This document shows, one piece after another, positions 14,931-22,577 of a stretch of 26,179 nt of DNA; the first letter of the stretch is position 1; every line of letters begins with the position of its first letter. Location of the stretch: positions 1 through 26,179 of the forward strand of contig DATIPA010000073.1 in the NCBI GenBank assembly GCA_035472475.1, written 5' to 3'. The notes under the pieces are model-generated. The model worked only from the letters and a program-made list of their open reading frames with translations, did not search any database and had not been told where the DNA came from. The translations under genes and the position numbers were made by a program. This stretch comes from JAFAXD01 sp035472475. Lineage in GTDB: Bacteria; Pseudomonadota; Alphaproteobacteria; Rhizobiales; Xanthobacteraceae.

Positions 14931-15413
14931 GTGACCACGTTCGAGGCCATAGCCGGCGCCGCGAGCGCGCTTGAGCATTCCGGCCTCGGGGAGGCAGCAC
15001 GCACGAGCGGATGGCTCTATCCGCTTGCCAACCTGGTGCATGTGCTTGGCGCAGCGCTGCTCGTCGGGTCGATTGCCACCTTTGACGTCCAGGTGTTGCG
15101 CCGCGCATACGACGTCCGCGCGCTTTACCACGCCGCGGTTGTCATCGCGGTCACGGGTTTCGTGTTGCAGGTGATATCCGGCATTGTGCTGTTCTCGGCC
15201 GACGCCGGGAAGGTCGTGCATAATCCCGCCTTCTTGTTCAAAATGGCGACGCTTGTGATCGGCTTGCTCAACGTGGCGGCGTTCCACTGGTACTTTGGCG
15301 GAACGCTCAACCAAGGAGCGATGCTTCCCCCTCGTGCCCGCGTGCTCGCCGCCGTTTCGCTCGCAAGCTGGGTGCTGGTGCTGCTCGCCGGCCGGTCCAT
15401 CGCGTATGTGTGA
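14931..15413 (+). CDS. DUF6644-like membrane protein
   Basis: A 160-residue inner-membrane protein beginning with GTG. It has the N-terminal SALEHSGLGEAARTSGWLYPLANLVHVLG and then four hydrophobic segments: about residues 28-48, 66-88, 99-118 and 137-155. The 'S..EHS.LG...R...WLYP..N..H.LG' opening is what I associate with DUF6644, often next to DUF6152 genes. Its two conserved His (VHVLG and FHWYFGG regions) could ligate haem or metal, but this is inference. It has no good Shine-Dalgarno and starts 6 nt after the upstream stop, so coupling is likely. Function unknown. Confidence 0.83.
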   Translation: MTTFEAIAGAASALEHSGLGEAARTSGWLYPLANLVHVLGAALLVGSIATFDVQVLRRAYDVRALYHAAVVIAVTGFVLQVISGIVLFSADAGKVVHNPAFLFKMATLVIGLLNVAAFHWYFGGTLNQGAMLPPRARVLAAVSLASWVLVLLAGRSIAYV

Positions 15414-15477
15414 CGTCGCGGCGGGCGCAAGAATCTTCGTCACCAATCACCCGAATTTGAATGCGCGATATTGTGAC

Positions 15478-15501
15478 ACCCGGACTCGCTAACCGGGTTT
15501 T
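15478..15501 (+). terminator. Candidate rho-independent terminator
   Basis: ACCCGG (15478-15483) pairs with CCGGGT (15493-15498), loop 9 nt, followed by TTTT. It lies 65 bp after the DUF6644-like gene and 32 bp before the cyclase start, so it would separate the two transcription units or act as an attenuator. Confidence 0.5.
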
Positions 15502-15532
15502 CGCGTTGCCGTCCTTCATATAGCTTTGCTGC

Positions 15533-16939
15533 ATGAGCGAAGCCGAGACCTTGTTTGCAGCCCTGCGCGCGTCGACCGGCGATGACGCGGTGGCGATGCT
15601 CGAGCGTTTGGTGCGCGATGCCCCGGACCGCGCCCTGATCAAGATCAACGCGCTTGATCTGGCGGCCAAGGAGGGGATCGGCGAGGAACGCGTCATCGCC
15701 GCGCTGCTCAATGCGGTCGGCCTCGGCATCTTCGAGATGTCGTGGAACGTCATGTGTCCGAGCTGTGCCGGCGTGCTCTCCGCCAACAAAAGCCTCAAAA
15801 CGCTGGACCGCGCCCAATATAACTGCGCGTTCTGCGCCGCCGGCTATGAGACGACGCTCGACAACCTGGTCGAGGTGACCTTCACGGTCAGCCCGCGCGT
15901 GCGCAGGATTGCGGCCCACAGCCCGGACGAATTGCCGGCGGCCGAATATTACCGGCAGATTTTCTGGAGCTCGGCGATCGACCTTCCGGCCGACATGGAG
16001 GCGTTGTTCCGCGAGGTCACGCTCGAAAGCGTGGACTTGCCGGCCGGAGAACGGGCGATCCTCTCGTTGCGATTGCCGGAAGGCACGGTGATCGTCTTCG
16101 ACCCGGTGACGCACACGGCGCAATTCCTTGAGGTCAAGGGTGAGGAGACGGACGAGCGCCAGAACCTCGCCATGATCTTCAAGAAGCTGGAGACGCCGGT
16201 CGAAACCGTGGCGCTTCGGCCCGGTCCGCTGCGCCTGACGTTGGACAACCGCACCGACGGCCGCGTGTTGCCGGCGGTGTGGCTTGCAAACCCAGCGCTC
16301 GACCAGCTCCTGAAACGGCGCAAGCCCATCCTCACCGCCAAGCGCCTGCTCACCAATCAGACCTTCCGCGACATCTACCGGACCGACGCGCTTGCCATCG
16401 GCCAACGCCTCAAGATCCTGAGCCTGACGTTTCTGTTCAGCGATCTCAAAGGCTCGACCGCGCTCTACGAGCGCGTCGGCGACCTCGTCGCTTTCGACCT
16501 CGTCAACGAGCATTTCGCACTGCTGCAGCAGATCATCGCTGCCGAGCGAGGTGCGGTCGTGAAGACCATCGGCGATGCCGTGATGGCGACGTTCGAGACG
16601 CCCGACCGCGCCATCGCGGCCGCGATCCGCATGCGCGAGGCGATGAGCGATCTCGCCGCCGAGCGCCAGCACCAGAGCCTGCATCTCAAGATGGGCGTGC
16701 ACGAGGGATCGTGCCTTGCGGTCACCCTCAACGGCCAGCAGGACTATTTCGGCCAGACCGTCAACATCGCCTCGCGCGTCCAAGGCCTCGCGGCCTCGCG
16801 CGCGATCGTGGTGACGGAACCCGTGGTCGAGAATGCGCAAACCTCAGCGCTGCTGGCGACCAGCGGGCTCAAGCCAACGCCGAAGCGCGTCGCGCTGAGC
16901 GGCATTCCCGGCGAGGTCTCGGTCTACGAGATTCCGTGA
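15533..16939 (+). CDS. Class III adenylate cyclase with N-terminal zinc ribbon (DUF5939-like)
   Basis: A 468-residue soluble protein. The first ~290 residues look like a DUF5939-type sensor region, with a zinc ribbon formed by Cys75/Cys78 (CPSC) and Cys98/Cys101 (CAFC). The catalytic domain starts near residue 297: FSDLKGST holds the first metal Asp (Asp304), KTIGD the second (Asp348), and VNIASR gives Asn411 and Arg415 for transition-state binding. Adenine-specifying residues Lys344 and Asp404 are both present, so the product should be cAMP. No membrane segment is seen. The gene is preceded by the hairpin at 15478 and followed by unrelated small genes. What the N-terminal part senses is not known; the zinc ribbon suggests redox, metal or protein binding. 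Confidence 0.92.
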   Translation: MSEAETLFAALRASTGDDAVAMLERLVRDAPDRALIKINALDLAAKEGIGEERVIAALLNAVGLGIFEMSWNVMCPSCAGVLSANKSLKTLDRAQYNCAFCAAGYETTLDNLVEVTFTVSPRVRRIAAHSPDELPAAEYYRQIFWSSAIDLPADMEALFREVTLESVDLPAGERAILSLRLPEGTVIVFDPVTHTAQFLEVKGEETDERQNLAMIFKKLETPVETVALRPGPLRLTLDNRTDGRVLPAVWLANPALDQLLKRRKPILTAKRLLTNQTFRDIYRTDALAIGQRLKILSLTFLFSDLKGSTALYERVGDLVAFDLVNEHFALLQQIIAAERGAVVKTIGDAVMATFETPDRAIAAAIRMREAMSDLAAERQHQSLHLKMGVHEGSCLAVTLNGQQDYFGQTVNIASRVQGLAASRAIVVTEPVVENAQTSALLATSGLKPTPKRVALSGIPGEVSVYEIP

Positions 16940-17097
16940 GTTTTGGCGCGCGAGACGTCCCGAAACTCGGATTCATGTGAGCGGCCTGCTGAACAGCCCG
17001 GTAGTCGCTTCCAGCGCGAATGACGGAGTGCGAAGATCGCCTTGTTGCGGACACGGTTACCCCCGACTCTCGATTCGGCAAATCATGGGGGAGATGC

Positions 17098-17313
17098 ATG
17101 GCCACGATTACATTGGCGAAGACCGCGCCCAATCCTCAACTGTCGTTCCAGTCCGCCGTCGAGCGAGCGGTGGCCCGAGCCGAAAACACGTCGCCCGCGG
17201 ACTACGCGGCGATCCTGGACATTCTCGACCGAATGGCTGACGGATCGAACATGCCCGACGATCATGACCAGCTGGTGCAGCTCGTCAACAAGCACGGATC
17301 GCCAAGGCAATAG
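17098..17313 (+). CDS. Small hypothetical protein
   Basis: A 71-residue protein, MATITLAKTAPNPQLSFQSAVERAVARAE, then NTSPADYAAILDILDRMADGSNMPDDHDQLVQLVNKHG. ATG 17098 has GGGGGAG (17087-17093) 4 nt upstream, and this start removes an unlikely N-terminal extension. The charge pattern suggests two amphipathic helices; no membrane segment or known motif. It stands alone between the cyclase and the next pair of small genes. I do not recognise the family. Confidence 0.6.
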   Translation: MATITLAKTAPNPQLSFQSAVERAVARAENTSPADYAAILDILDRMADGSNMPDDHDQLVQLVNKHGSPRQ

Positions 17314-17479
17314 CCGCGAGAACTAGCGCGGCCGCACACCGGCCGGATACCGGGATGCGGAATGGAGTCTTGTCGAACCCTCCTCACAACATAGTGCGAT
17401 GCGCGTGACAGGACCCGCCTTGGTTGTGCCCTGAACGGCCTCTTAGTCGTGCCCGGGGGCGACAGACGAGGTGGTACTG

Positions 17480-17782
17480 ATGTCTGACGCGAACGAATAC
17501 CGGGAACGGGCGCAGCGCTGCGTCCACTCGGCCAGGACGGCTCCGACCAAGCAGCACAAGATCATTCTGCTGAACATGGCGCGCGCCTGGATCAGGCTGG
17601 CGAAGCACGTTGAGCGATATCATGCGCTGCTCGGGTGGCAGGGCCTGGCCGTGTCAGGCCGCCCCGATATTGGCGCCGATCACGCCGCGCGTCAAAAATT
17701 CGCGGCAACCCTCACCACCCGGTCATCCCGCGCGCTCTTGTTGGACGCGCCCCTGCAAAATAGCGCGGGGGCGGCGCCATGA
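17480..17782 (+). CDS. Small hypothetical protein, 'MSDANEYRERAQRC' type
   Basis: A 100-residue protein starting MSDANEYRERAQRCVHSARTAP, then KQHKIILLNMARAWIRLAKHVERYHALL, and a variable tail. I recall many Bradyrhizobium-type small proteins with 'Y R.RA..C...A......K..LL.MA.AW..LA' of unknown function; the first ~55 residues fit, an all-helical unit. ATG 17480 has GAGGTGG 5 nt upstream. Its stop overlaps the ATG of a 32-residue membrane peptide (ATGA), so the two are translationally coupled. Confidence 0.75.
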   Translation: MSDANEYRERAQRCVHSARTAPTKQHKIILLNMARAWIRLAKHVERYHALLGWQGLAVSGRPDIGADHAARQKFAATLTTRSSRALLLDAPLQNSAGAAP

Positions 17783-17877
17783 AGTCAAAAAACGCATTTG
17801 ATCATGACGACCTGGTCCTCGCGGTCGCGACCGCGCTGCTCGCGGGTGTCGTTGCGGTATCGTGGGTGCTGCTGTGA
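17779..17877 (+). CDS. 32-residue single-pass membrane peptide
   Basis: ATG 17779 overlaps the preceding stop (ATGA). The product is MKSKNAFDHDDLVLAVATAL followed by LAGVVAVSWVLL, a short charged N-terminus and one hydrophobic helix reaching the C-terminus. The coupling to a small helical protein suggests a two-component small-protein unit. Being so short, it could be a chance frame; the overlap and clean membrane helix are the support. Confidence 0.5.
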   Translation: MKSKNAFDHDDLVLAVATALLAGVVAVSWVLL

Positions 17878-17950
17878 GGCGACGTGGCCGTTGAGGTGAA
17901 GCGGTATGTTTTGACGCCCGTTTGGTTTTAGTCGCCCGCCTTGCGTCGAC

Positions 17951-18004
17951 GGGAGAGCGGTCTCCCGACCCGGCGGGGCGCCGTCTGACTGTGAATTGTC
18001 ACAG
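17951..18004. promoter_or_regulatory. Two adjacent perfect 6-4-6 dyads
   Basis: GGGAGA-GCGG-TCTCCC (17951-17966) and CTGTGA-ATTG-TCACAG (17989-18004) are each perfect, 22 bp apart, in the 249-bp gap before the next small membrane protein. The second contains TGTGA-N4-TCACA, with Crp-like half-sites but the FNR/FixK spacing of four. A transcription factor site, or a hairpin-bearing leader or small RNA, are the main options. The first dyad is further flanked by GTCG..CGAC with a small bulge. Confidence 0.45.
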
Positions 18005-18126
18005 TAGAATCGTGGCATCTGCGCTCCATAATCCTCCAAGTCAACACGCTCCTTCGTGGCTGAGCGAAGAGCGCCCGGCACTGGCCCGCGCGGACGGCAC
18101 ACAGTGGCTGGACGCGGAGAGACATC

Positions 18127-18396
18127 ATGAAGGCTCTCGTCATCTATGCCGGCTTTGTGATTGCCAGCTCTGCCGGATCCGTCCTTGTCGGCTCGTACAT
18201 CGAGCGTCTGACCTCGCCCCAAATCGGTCTTATCGTGATACTGGGGCTGTTTTTCACGAGTCTCGTCGTTTCCTGGATTGCCACTATTTTTGTCATGGAC
18301 GGATCGCTCAAAAACGCTTTCGCCGAGAAAGAGCAGCTTGAAGCCGAGCGGATCGGCAGAGAATCGATCGCCCGTACCGACCCCAAGGCTCGCTGA
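18127..18396 (+). CDS. Small two-helix membrane protein
   Basis: An 89-residue protein with two hydrophobic segments, about residues 4-24 and 31-55, then a charged cytoplasmic tail (KNAFAEKEQLEAERIGRES). ATG 18127 has GGAGAG about 5 nt upstream (GCGGAGAGACATC). No known motif. It lies in front of the convergent AsnO gene, 106 bp apart. Probably its own unit controlled by the region at 17951-18004. Function unknown. Confidence 0.72.
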   Translation: MKALVIYAGFVIASSAGSVLVGSYIERLTSPQIGLIVILGLFFTSLVVSWIATIFVMDGSLKNAFAEKEQLEAERIGRESIARTDPKAR

Positions 18397-18502
18397 GCCG
18401 ACGAGACGTCGTCAGACCTCCCTGCTCGCGGCCGCTGGCTTTTGTCTTGGTCGTGCGCGGCAGAAATTCCCCGTGCTGCCGATGATCCTTCAATGCCTTG
18501 AA

Positions 18503-20272
18503 CTACAGGCCATGTGTTTGCAGCCAGAATTCGAGCAATGCCACCTGCCAGAGTTTTGAATGGCGCTTCGGGGTCAGGGTGGTTTCCGGATTGACCAGCA
18601 GATTGTCAACGTAGTCGCGCCTGAACAGCTCGCGCCGTCGCGCCGCCGGCTCGTTCAGGATGTCGCGCACCAAAGCGAGGAACGGCCCGCGCAGATATTT
18701 CAGGGCGGGCACCGGAAAGTAGCCTTTGGGCCGGTCGATGACCGCGTCGGGAACAAGCTTGCGGGCGGCCTCCTTGAGCACGTACTTGCCGCCGTTGCGC
18801 ACTTTCAGGCTGGATGGGATCCGCAGGGCGAGCTCCACCAACTCATGATCGAGAAACGGCACACGCGCTTCCAGGCCCCACGCCATCGTCATGTTGTCGA
18901 CCCGCTTGACCGGATCGTCGACCAACATGATCCCGGTGTCGAGCCGAAGTGCCTTGTCGACCGGCGAGGCTTCTCCCAGGTCGGCAAAGAACTTTTCGAC
19001 GAAGTCGCGGCTATAGTCGCCGTTCATGAAGCGCGGCATGATTGCCTCGCTCATCTCGTCATGATCGCGGTCGAAATAGACGCGCGCGTATTCGGCAACG
19101 GCGTCGTTGGCATGCGTCAGGCGCGGATACCAGTGATATCCGCCGAAGACTTCATCGGCGCCCTGCCCGCTCTGGACAACTTTGACATGTTTGGAGACTT
19201 CCTCGGACAGAAGATAGAATCCGACAGCATCGTGGCTCGCCATTGGCTCCGACATTGCCGCAACCGCGCCCGGCAGCGCGGAGAGTGCGCGCGTCGAATC
19301 GATTAGAATACGACTGTGATCGGTATCGAAGGTGCGCGCGATCAGATCCGAGTATTGGAACTCGTCGCCGGAAAGATCGCCCACGCGCTCAAAGCCGATG
19401 GAGAAGGTCTTTAGATTTCCGCCGCCGTTGCCGTACAGGGCTACAAGCAGCGAACTATCAAGCCCGCCCGACAACAGCACGCCCACCGGCACGTCAGCCA
19501 CACGCCGCCGCTCGACCGCGGTTCGCAACGTCGCAAGCACGGTATCCCGCCAATCGTGCTCGGACATGCCGCCGTCCGAACCGCCGCGAGCTTGGGGAAA
19601 ATTCCAATATTCATCGTCGTGCCATGCACCGTTCGGCTCGATGATCCGAATGGTCGCGGGCGCCAGCTTGCGCACACCGCGCAGGATCGTCATCGGCGCC
19701 GGTACGACCGCATGGAACGACATGTAGTGGTGCAGCGCCACCGGATCGATGTCGGTGTCGACCCCGCCGGCGGCAAGCAGCGCCGGCGGGCTGGACGCAA
19801 AACGCAATGCTTTGCCGCACTGCGCGACATAGAGCGGCTTGATGCCGAGCCGATCGCGCGCGAGCACGACGCGCCCGCTGTCGCGCTCGACAATCGCAAA
19901 CGCGAACATCCCGTAAAATCGCTCAACGCAGCGCGGCCCCCAGGCGTGATAGGCCTTGAGGATTACCTCTGTATCGCCGCTGGAAAAGAAGCGGTAGCCC
20001 TTGTCTTGCAGCTCGCGGCGCAACTCGCGAAAATTGTAGATGCAACCATTAAAGGCAACGGCGAGGCCAAGCTCCGAATCAACCATCGGCTGCTGCGAGG
20101 TCTTGTTCAGGTCAAGAATATCGAGGCGGCGATGGCCGAGCGCGATTTGGTCTTGCAAAAACAATCCACCGGCGTCGGGCCCGCGCGGCGCGAGCGTCCC
20201 GCACATGGCGGCGACCGCTGCGGCGCTGGCTTGAGCACCATCAAATCGAATTTCGCCGCAGATCCCGCACAT
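18503..20272 (-). CDS. asnO: N-acetylglutaminylglutamine amidotransferase (AsnO/AsnB-type)
   Basis: A 589-residue glutamine-dependent amidotransferase. Residue 2 is the N-terminal nucleophile Cys (MCGICGEIRFDG), followed by APRGPDAGG, LGHRRLDILDL, and NGCIYNFRELR of the class II glutaminase. The synthetase half has the PP-loop SGGLDSS near residue 265, SQGQGADEVFGGYHWYP-type motif (SGQGADEVF) and ARVPFLDHELVELA. The MCGICGEIRFDG opening and overall length match the branch making the osmoprotectant N-acetylglutaminylglutamine amide (NAGGN); in Sinorhizobium it is paired with ngg. No ngg-like synthase gene is beside it here: downstream is a small membrane protein gene and upstream a 549-bp gap. 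It may therefore work with a distant ngg or be an ordinary AsnB. Confidence 0.9.
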   Translation of the reverse strand: MCGICGEIRFDGAQASAAAVAAMCGTLAPRGPDAGGLFLQDQIALGHRRLDILDLNKTSQQPMVDSELGLAVAFNGCIYNFRELRRELQDKGYRFFSSGDTEVILKAYHAWGPRCVERFYGMFAFAIVERDSGRVVLARDRLGIKPLYVAQCGKALRFASSPPALLAAGGVDTDIDPVALHHYMSFHAVVPAPMTILRGVRKLAPATIRIIEPNGAWHDDEYWNFPQARGGSDGGMSEHDWRDTVLATLRTAVERRRVADVPVGVLLSGGLDSSLLVALYGNGGGNLKTFSIGFERVGDLSGDEFQYSDLIARTFDTDHSRILIDSTRALSALPGAVAAMSEPMASHDAVGFYLLSEEVSKHVKVVQSGQGADEVFGGYHWYPRLTHANDAVAEYARVYFDRDHDEMSEAIMPRFMNGDYSRDFVEKFFADLGEASPVDKALRLDTGIMLVDDPVKRVDNMTMAWGLEARVPFLDHELVELALRIPSSLKVRNGGKYVLKEAARKLVPDAVIDRPKGYFPVPALKYLRGPFLALVRDILNEPAARRRELFRRDYVDNLLVNPETTLTPKRHSKLWQVALLEFWLQTHGL

Positions 20273-20821
20273 ATCGAATGGTCTATCTTGCTAAGATTCT
20301 GCGCACGAAATCTTGTTGCTACAATTCCGGGCAGGCAACGACACAGGTTCAGCAACTACTTCCGACTTGACCTCGATTGCCGCGTAGCCCCGTTTGCAGC
20401 GCAGCACACGTCCAGGGATGTTTGCTCGCCAGGTGATCAGTTGGCGTAACGCTTGACACCAGAATTGGTTCGAACACGAAAAAGCTACGATCAACCGGCG
20501 GAACATATTGTTGATGCGCGGCGCGCATGGCAGCAGAGCCATCGCGGAGTTCGATTATGTTCAACGAACGCGCCGTCTAGGTGATTTCGCGGCTGGTCCG
20601 CGTGCGCTTGGCACGTTTTTAGGCAGATGCAGTCATTTTATTTTGGTTTTCACGCCCGAGGCGATCCATCGTTCGCGGCAGAGCTGCTCGTCTTCGGGAA
20701 CAAGTCGCCCCCGGATCGAGTTTGTTGATCATCCCACAAGCAGGAGCTTTTGAAATCGCTCGTTTCAGAATCGGACATTAACCCCTTCGCTCTGTCGAGG
20801 GTCACAAGCCGGTGACGAGAG
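20273..20821. other. Intergenic region with no confident gene
   Basis: 549 bp with lower GC than its surroundings. It should hold the asnO promoter, but only weak -35/-10 pairs are seen and the asnO Shine-Dalgarno is poor. It contains one doubtful small frame at 20349-20564 on the minus strand. Other frames look random. Confidence 0.5.
20349..20564 (-). CDS. Doubtful small ORF, possibly decayed
   Basis: A 71-codon frame beginning with TTG, whose first half (ELRDGSAAMRAAHQQYVPPV, then RSFFVFEPILV) reads like a real protein. The second half does not, while the overlapping frame continues as RGYAAIEVKSEVVAEP, so a frameshift is possible. There is no good Shine-Dalgarno. It could be a relic. Confidence 0.3.
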   Translation of the reverse strand: MNIIELRDGSAAMRAAHQQYVPPVDRSFFVFEPILVSSVTPTDHLASKHPWTCAALQTGLRGNRGQVGSSC

Positions 20822-21043
20822 ATGGAAGCAATCTGGAAACTCTACAGGGTTCGGCCGCGATCGCTGATGTCGTTTTCATATCCTTCCAAGGATCACGCCC
20901 TTCTGGGCGCATACGACCTGGACGGCAGCTGGCGCGAGTTCGGCCTCTACATCGAGGCCCCGAATGGCGAACGCATTGAGCAGCACGAAATCGTCGCATG
21001 GTGCCGAAATCATTTTGAGCGTCTGAACAAGATCGCGGCCTAA
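20822..21043 (+). CDS. Small hypothetical protein
   Basis: A 73-residue protein, MEAIWKLYRVRPRSLMSFSYPSKDHALLGAYDLDGSW, then REFGLYIEAPNGERIEQHEIVAWCRNHFERLN. The middle looks like a small antiparallel sheet, the C-terminus a helix. ATG 20822 has only a modest GAGAG upstream. It is followed by a palindromic repeat and then the convergent monooxygenase gene. I do not recognise it. Confidence 0.55.
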   Translation: MEAIWKLYRVRPRSLMSFSYPSKDHALLGAYDLDGSWREFGLYIEAPNGERIEQHEIVAWCRNHFERLNKIAA

Positions 21044-21085
21044 GCGAACGACCTGATCTCGGTCGAATCGAACCACAAATTTCGC

Positions 21086-21119
21086 CGTCATGCCCGCGCT
21101 CATCGCGGGCATCCACGTC
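21086..21119. repeat. Dispersed palindrome TGCCCGCG..CGCGGGCA
   Basis: CGTCA + TGCCCGCG-ctcat-CGCGGGCA + TCCACGTC. The 8-bp stem (21091-21098 / 21104-21111) and the GTCATGCCCG...CGGGCATCCACG wording are familiar to me as a widely dispersed repeat of alphaproteobacterial genomes. It sits in the 98-bp gap between two convergent genes and could act as a bidirectional terminator. Confidence 0.7.
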
Positions 21120-21141
21120 GTTGCGGCTTTGCAATGCAGCC

Positions 21142-22362
21142 TTAGACGAACAAATCGCTCGGCGGGCCGCCGAGCGCCATCTGGCCATAACTGTAGGCGA
21201 CCACGTCCCAGCTCGCGACGATATGGCCGGACATCGCCTGCAGGTCGCGGAAGCTGCGCTGCACGTGATTGGATTCATAAAGACCACGGCCGCCGCCGGC
21301 ATCGATCAGCAGACCGACCGCAGCCTTCGCCAGCTTGACGCAAAAGCCCTGGTCGCGGCGGCTGCGGGCGCGAAACTCGAGTGACGGCACCTCGCCGGCC
21401 AGAATCTTGTCGATCGTCTCGCGGTAGGAGCGCTTGTAGAGGAGGTCGCCGGCGTCGATCATCGCGCTCGCCTCGGCAACGCGCGCATGCATGCCGGGCT
21501 TCTTTGCCAGCGGCGAGTGCGCAAACGAGTCGTCACGGACCTTCATCTCGTCGATGAAGGCGTCGAGCGCGCCCTGCGCGACCCCGCACGCGGGCGCCGA
21601 GATCGTGAACGGCACGAAGCTCCAGATCGGCGTACGGTAGACTGGCTCGGCGTGCAGCTTCGCGCCCGGCGAAGTCGCGTCTGACATCTCCTTGTGCGAG
21701 ACGATGCGATGGTCGGGAACGAACTTGTCGTCGATCACCACGCTGTTCGATCCGGTGCCGCGCAGCCCCATCACATCCCAGTCGTCGATGATTTTGTAGT
21801 CGCCTTTCGGCACCATGACGTAGCGGATGTCGGGCATCGGCGAGTCGCCGCTCGGCGGGCCGAAAAATACGCCGAGGAAAAGCCAGTCGGCATTGTCGAC
21901 GCCGCTGCAGAACGACCATTTGCCGGACACGCGAATGCCGCCATTGGCCGGCGTTGGCTTGCCGTGCGGCAGAAAGCTCGAGGCGCTGAGCGTACGGTCC
22001 TTGCCCCAGTATTCCCGCTGAAACGCTTCGGGAAAATGCGCGACAAAGAGATCGTGGATCAGCATCACCGACCAGACCCAGGCGGCGGAGCCGTCGCCGC
22101 GCCCGAGCTCGAAGCCGACCTGAAAAGCTTCGTCCGGGCGCACCGCCGGGCCGCCGAATTTTTCGGGCCGCAGCAGATAGTTGAGCTTGCTGTCCCACAA
22201 ATCCTTGATGGTCTCGTCCGGAATCCGGCCGGCCTTGTTGGTCGCGAGCGACCGTTCACGCAGCGTCGGCGCCAACGCGCGTGCCCGCACCAACAGATTG
22301 TCCAGGCTGTAGGGCTCGGCCTCTGAGCTGGCGGCAGTCGCGCCTGCGAGCGAAGCACTCAT
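21142..22362 (-). CDS. Flavin-dependent monooxygenase, acyl-CoA dehydrogenase fold
   Basis: A 406-residue protein of the branch that includes HsaA, C2-type 4-hydroxyphenylacetate hydroxylase and DszC, which are oxygenase components using reduced flavin. Signs are the N-terminal helical domain with LLRPEKFGGPAVRPDEAFQ, the middle strand domain (RVSGKWSFCSGVDNADWLFLG, YKIIDDWDVMGLRGTGSN) and the C-terminal VQRSFRDLQAMSGHIVASWD, whose R-D-x-x-A...H pattern is typical of this branch and lacks the dehydrogenase catalytic Glu pattern. ATG 22360-22362 has GGGAGG 6 nt upstream; the frame open to 22491 is not used. A flavin reductase partner is not adjacent. The substrate is unknown, possibly aromatic. 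Confidence 0.88.
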   Translation of the reverse strand: MSASLAGATAASSEAEPYSLDNLLVRARALAPTLRERSLATNKAGRIPDETIKDLWDSKLNYLLRPEKFGGPAVRPDEAFQVGFELGRGDGSAAWVWSVMLIHDLFVAHFPEAFQREYWGKDRTLSASSFLPHGKPTPANGGIRVSGKWSFCSGVDNADWLFLGVFFGPPSGDSPMPDIRYVMVPKGDYKIIDDWDVMGLRGTGSNSVVIDDKFVPDHRIVSHKEMSDATSPGAKLHAEPVYRTPIWSFVPFTISAPACGVAQGALDAFIDEMKVRDDSFAHSPLAKKPGMHARVAEASAMIDAGDLLYKRSYRETIDKILAGEVPSLEFRARSRRDQGFCVKLAKAAVGLLIDAGGGRGLYESNHVQRSFRDLQAMSGHIVASWDVVAYSYGQMALGGPPSDLFV

Positions 22363-22577
22363 GGAATCCTCCCAATGAACTGGTCTCTGCCAGATTTTCC
22401 CGGTGCAGCCGATGACGATTATTTCAGCGCAAATGTGTGGATCAATACTCCCAAGCGGATCAGAAAAATCGAGGACTTCGGCGCGATCCAAGCGGCGTTC
22501 GCAGGGCGTTCCCGGTGCGCGTCGAAGAACGGAACGCCTTCTCCGGCGTGACGTGCGCGGCGTCTGCCCTAGCCGAC

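Noticed and set aside
15440..16840. 466-codon minus-strand ORF opposite the adenylate cyclase
   Set aside because: Long antisense frames are expected in high-GC DNA. The plus strand encodes all the cyclase catalytic residues; the antisense product has no motif.
20876..21112. 78-codon minus-strand ORF overlapping 20822-21043
   Set aside because: It runs through the palindromic repeat at 21086 and lacks a ribosome binding site; the plus-strand frame is better.
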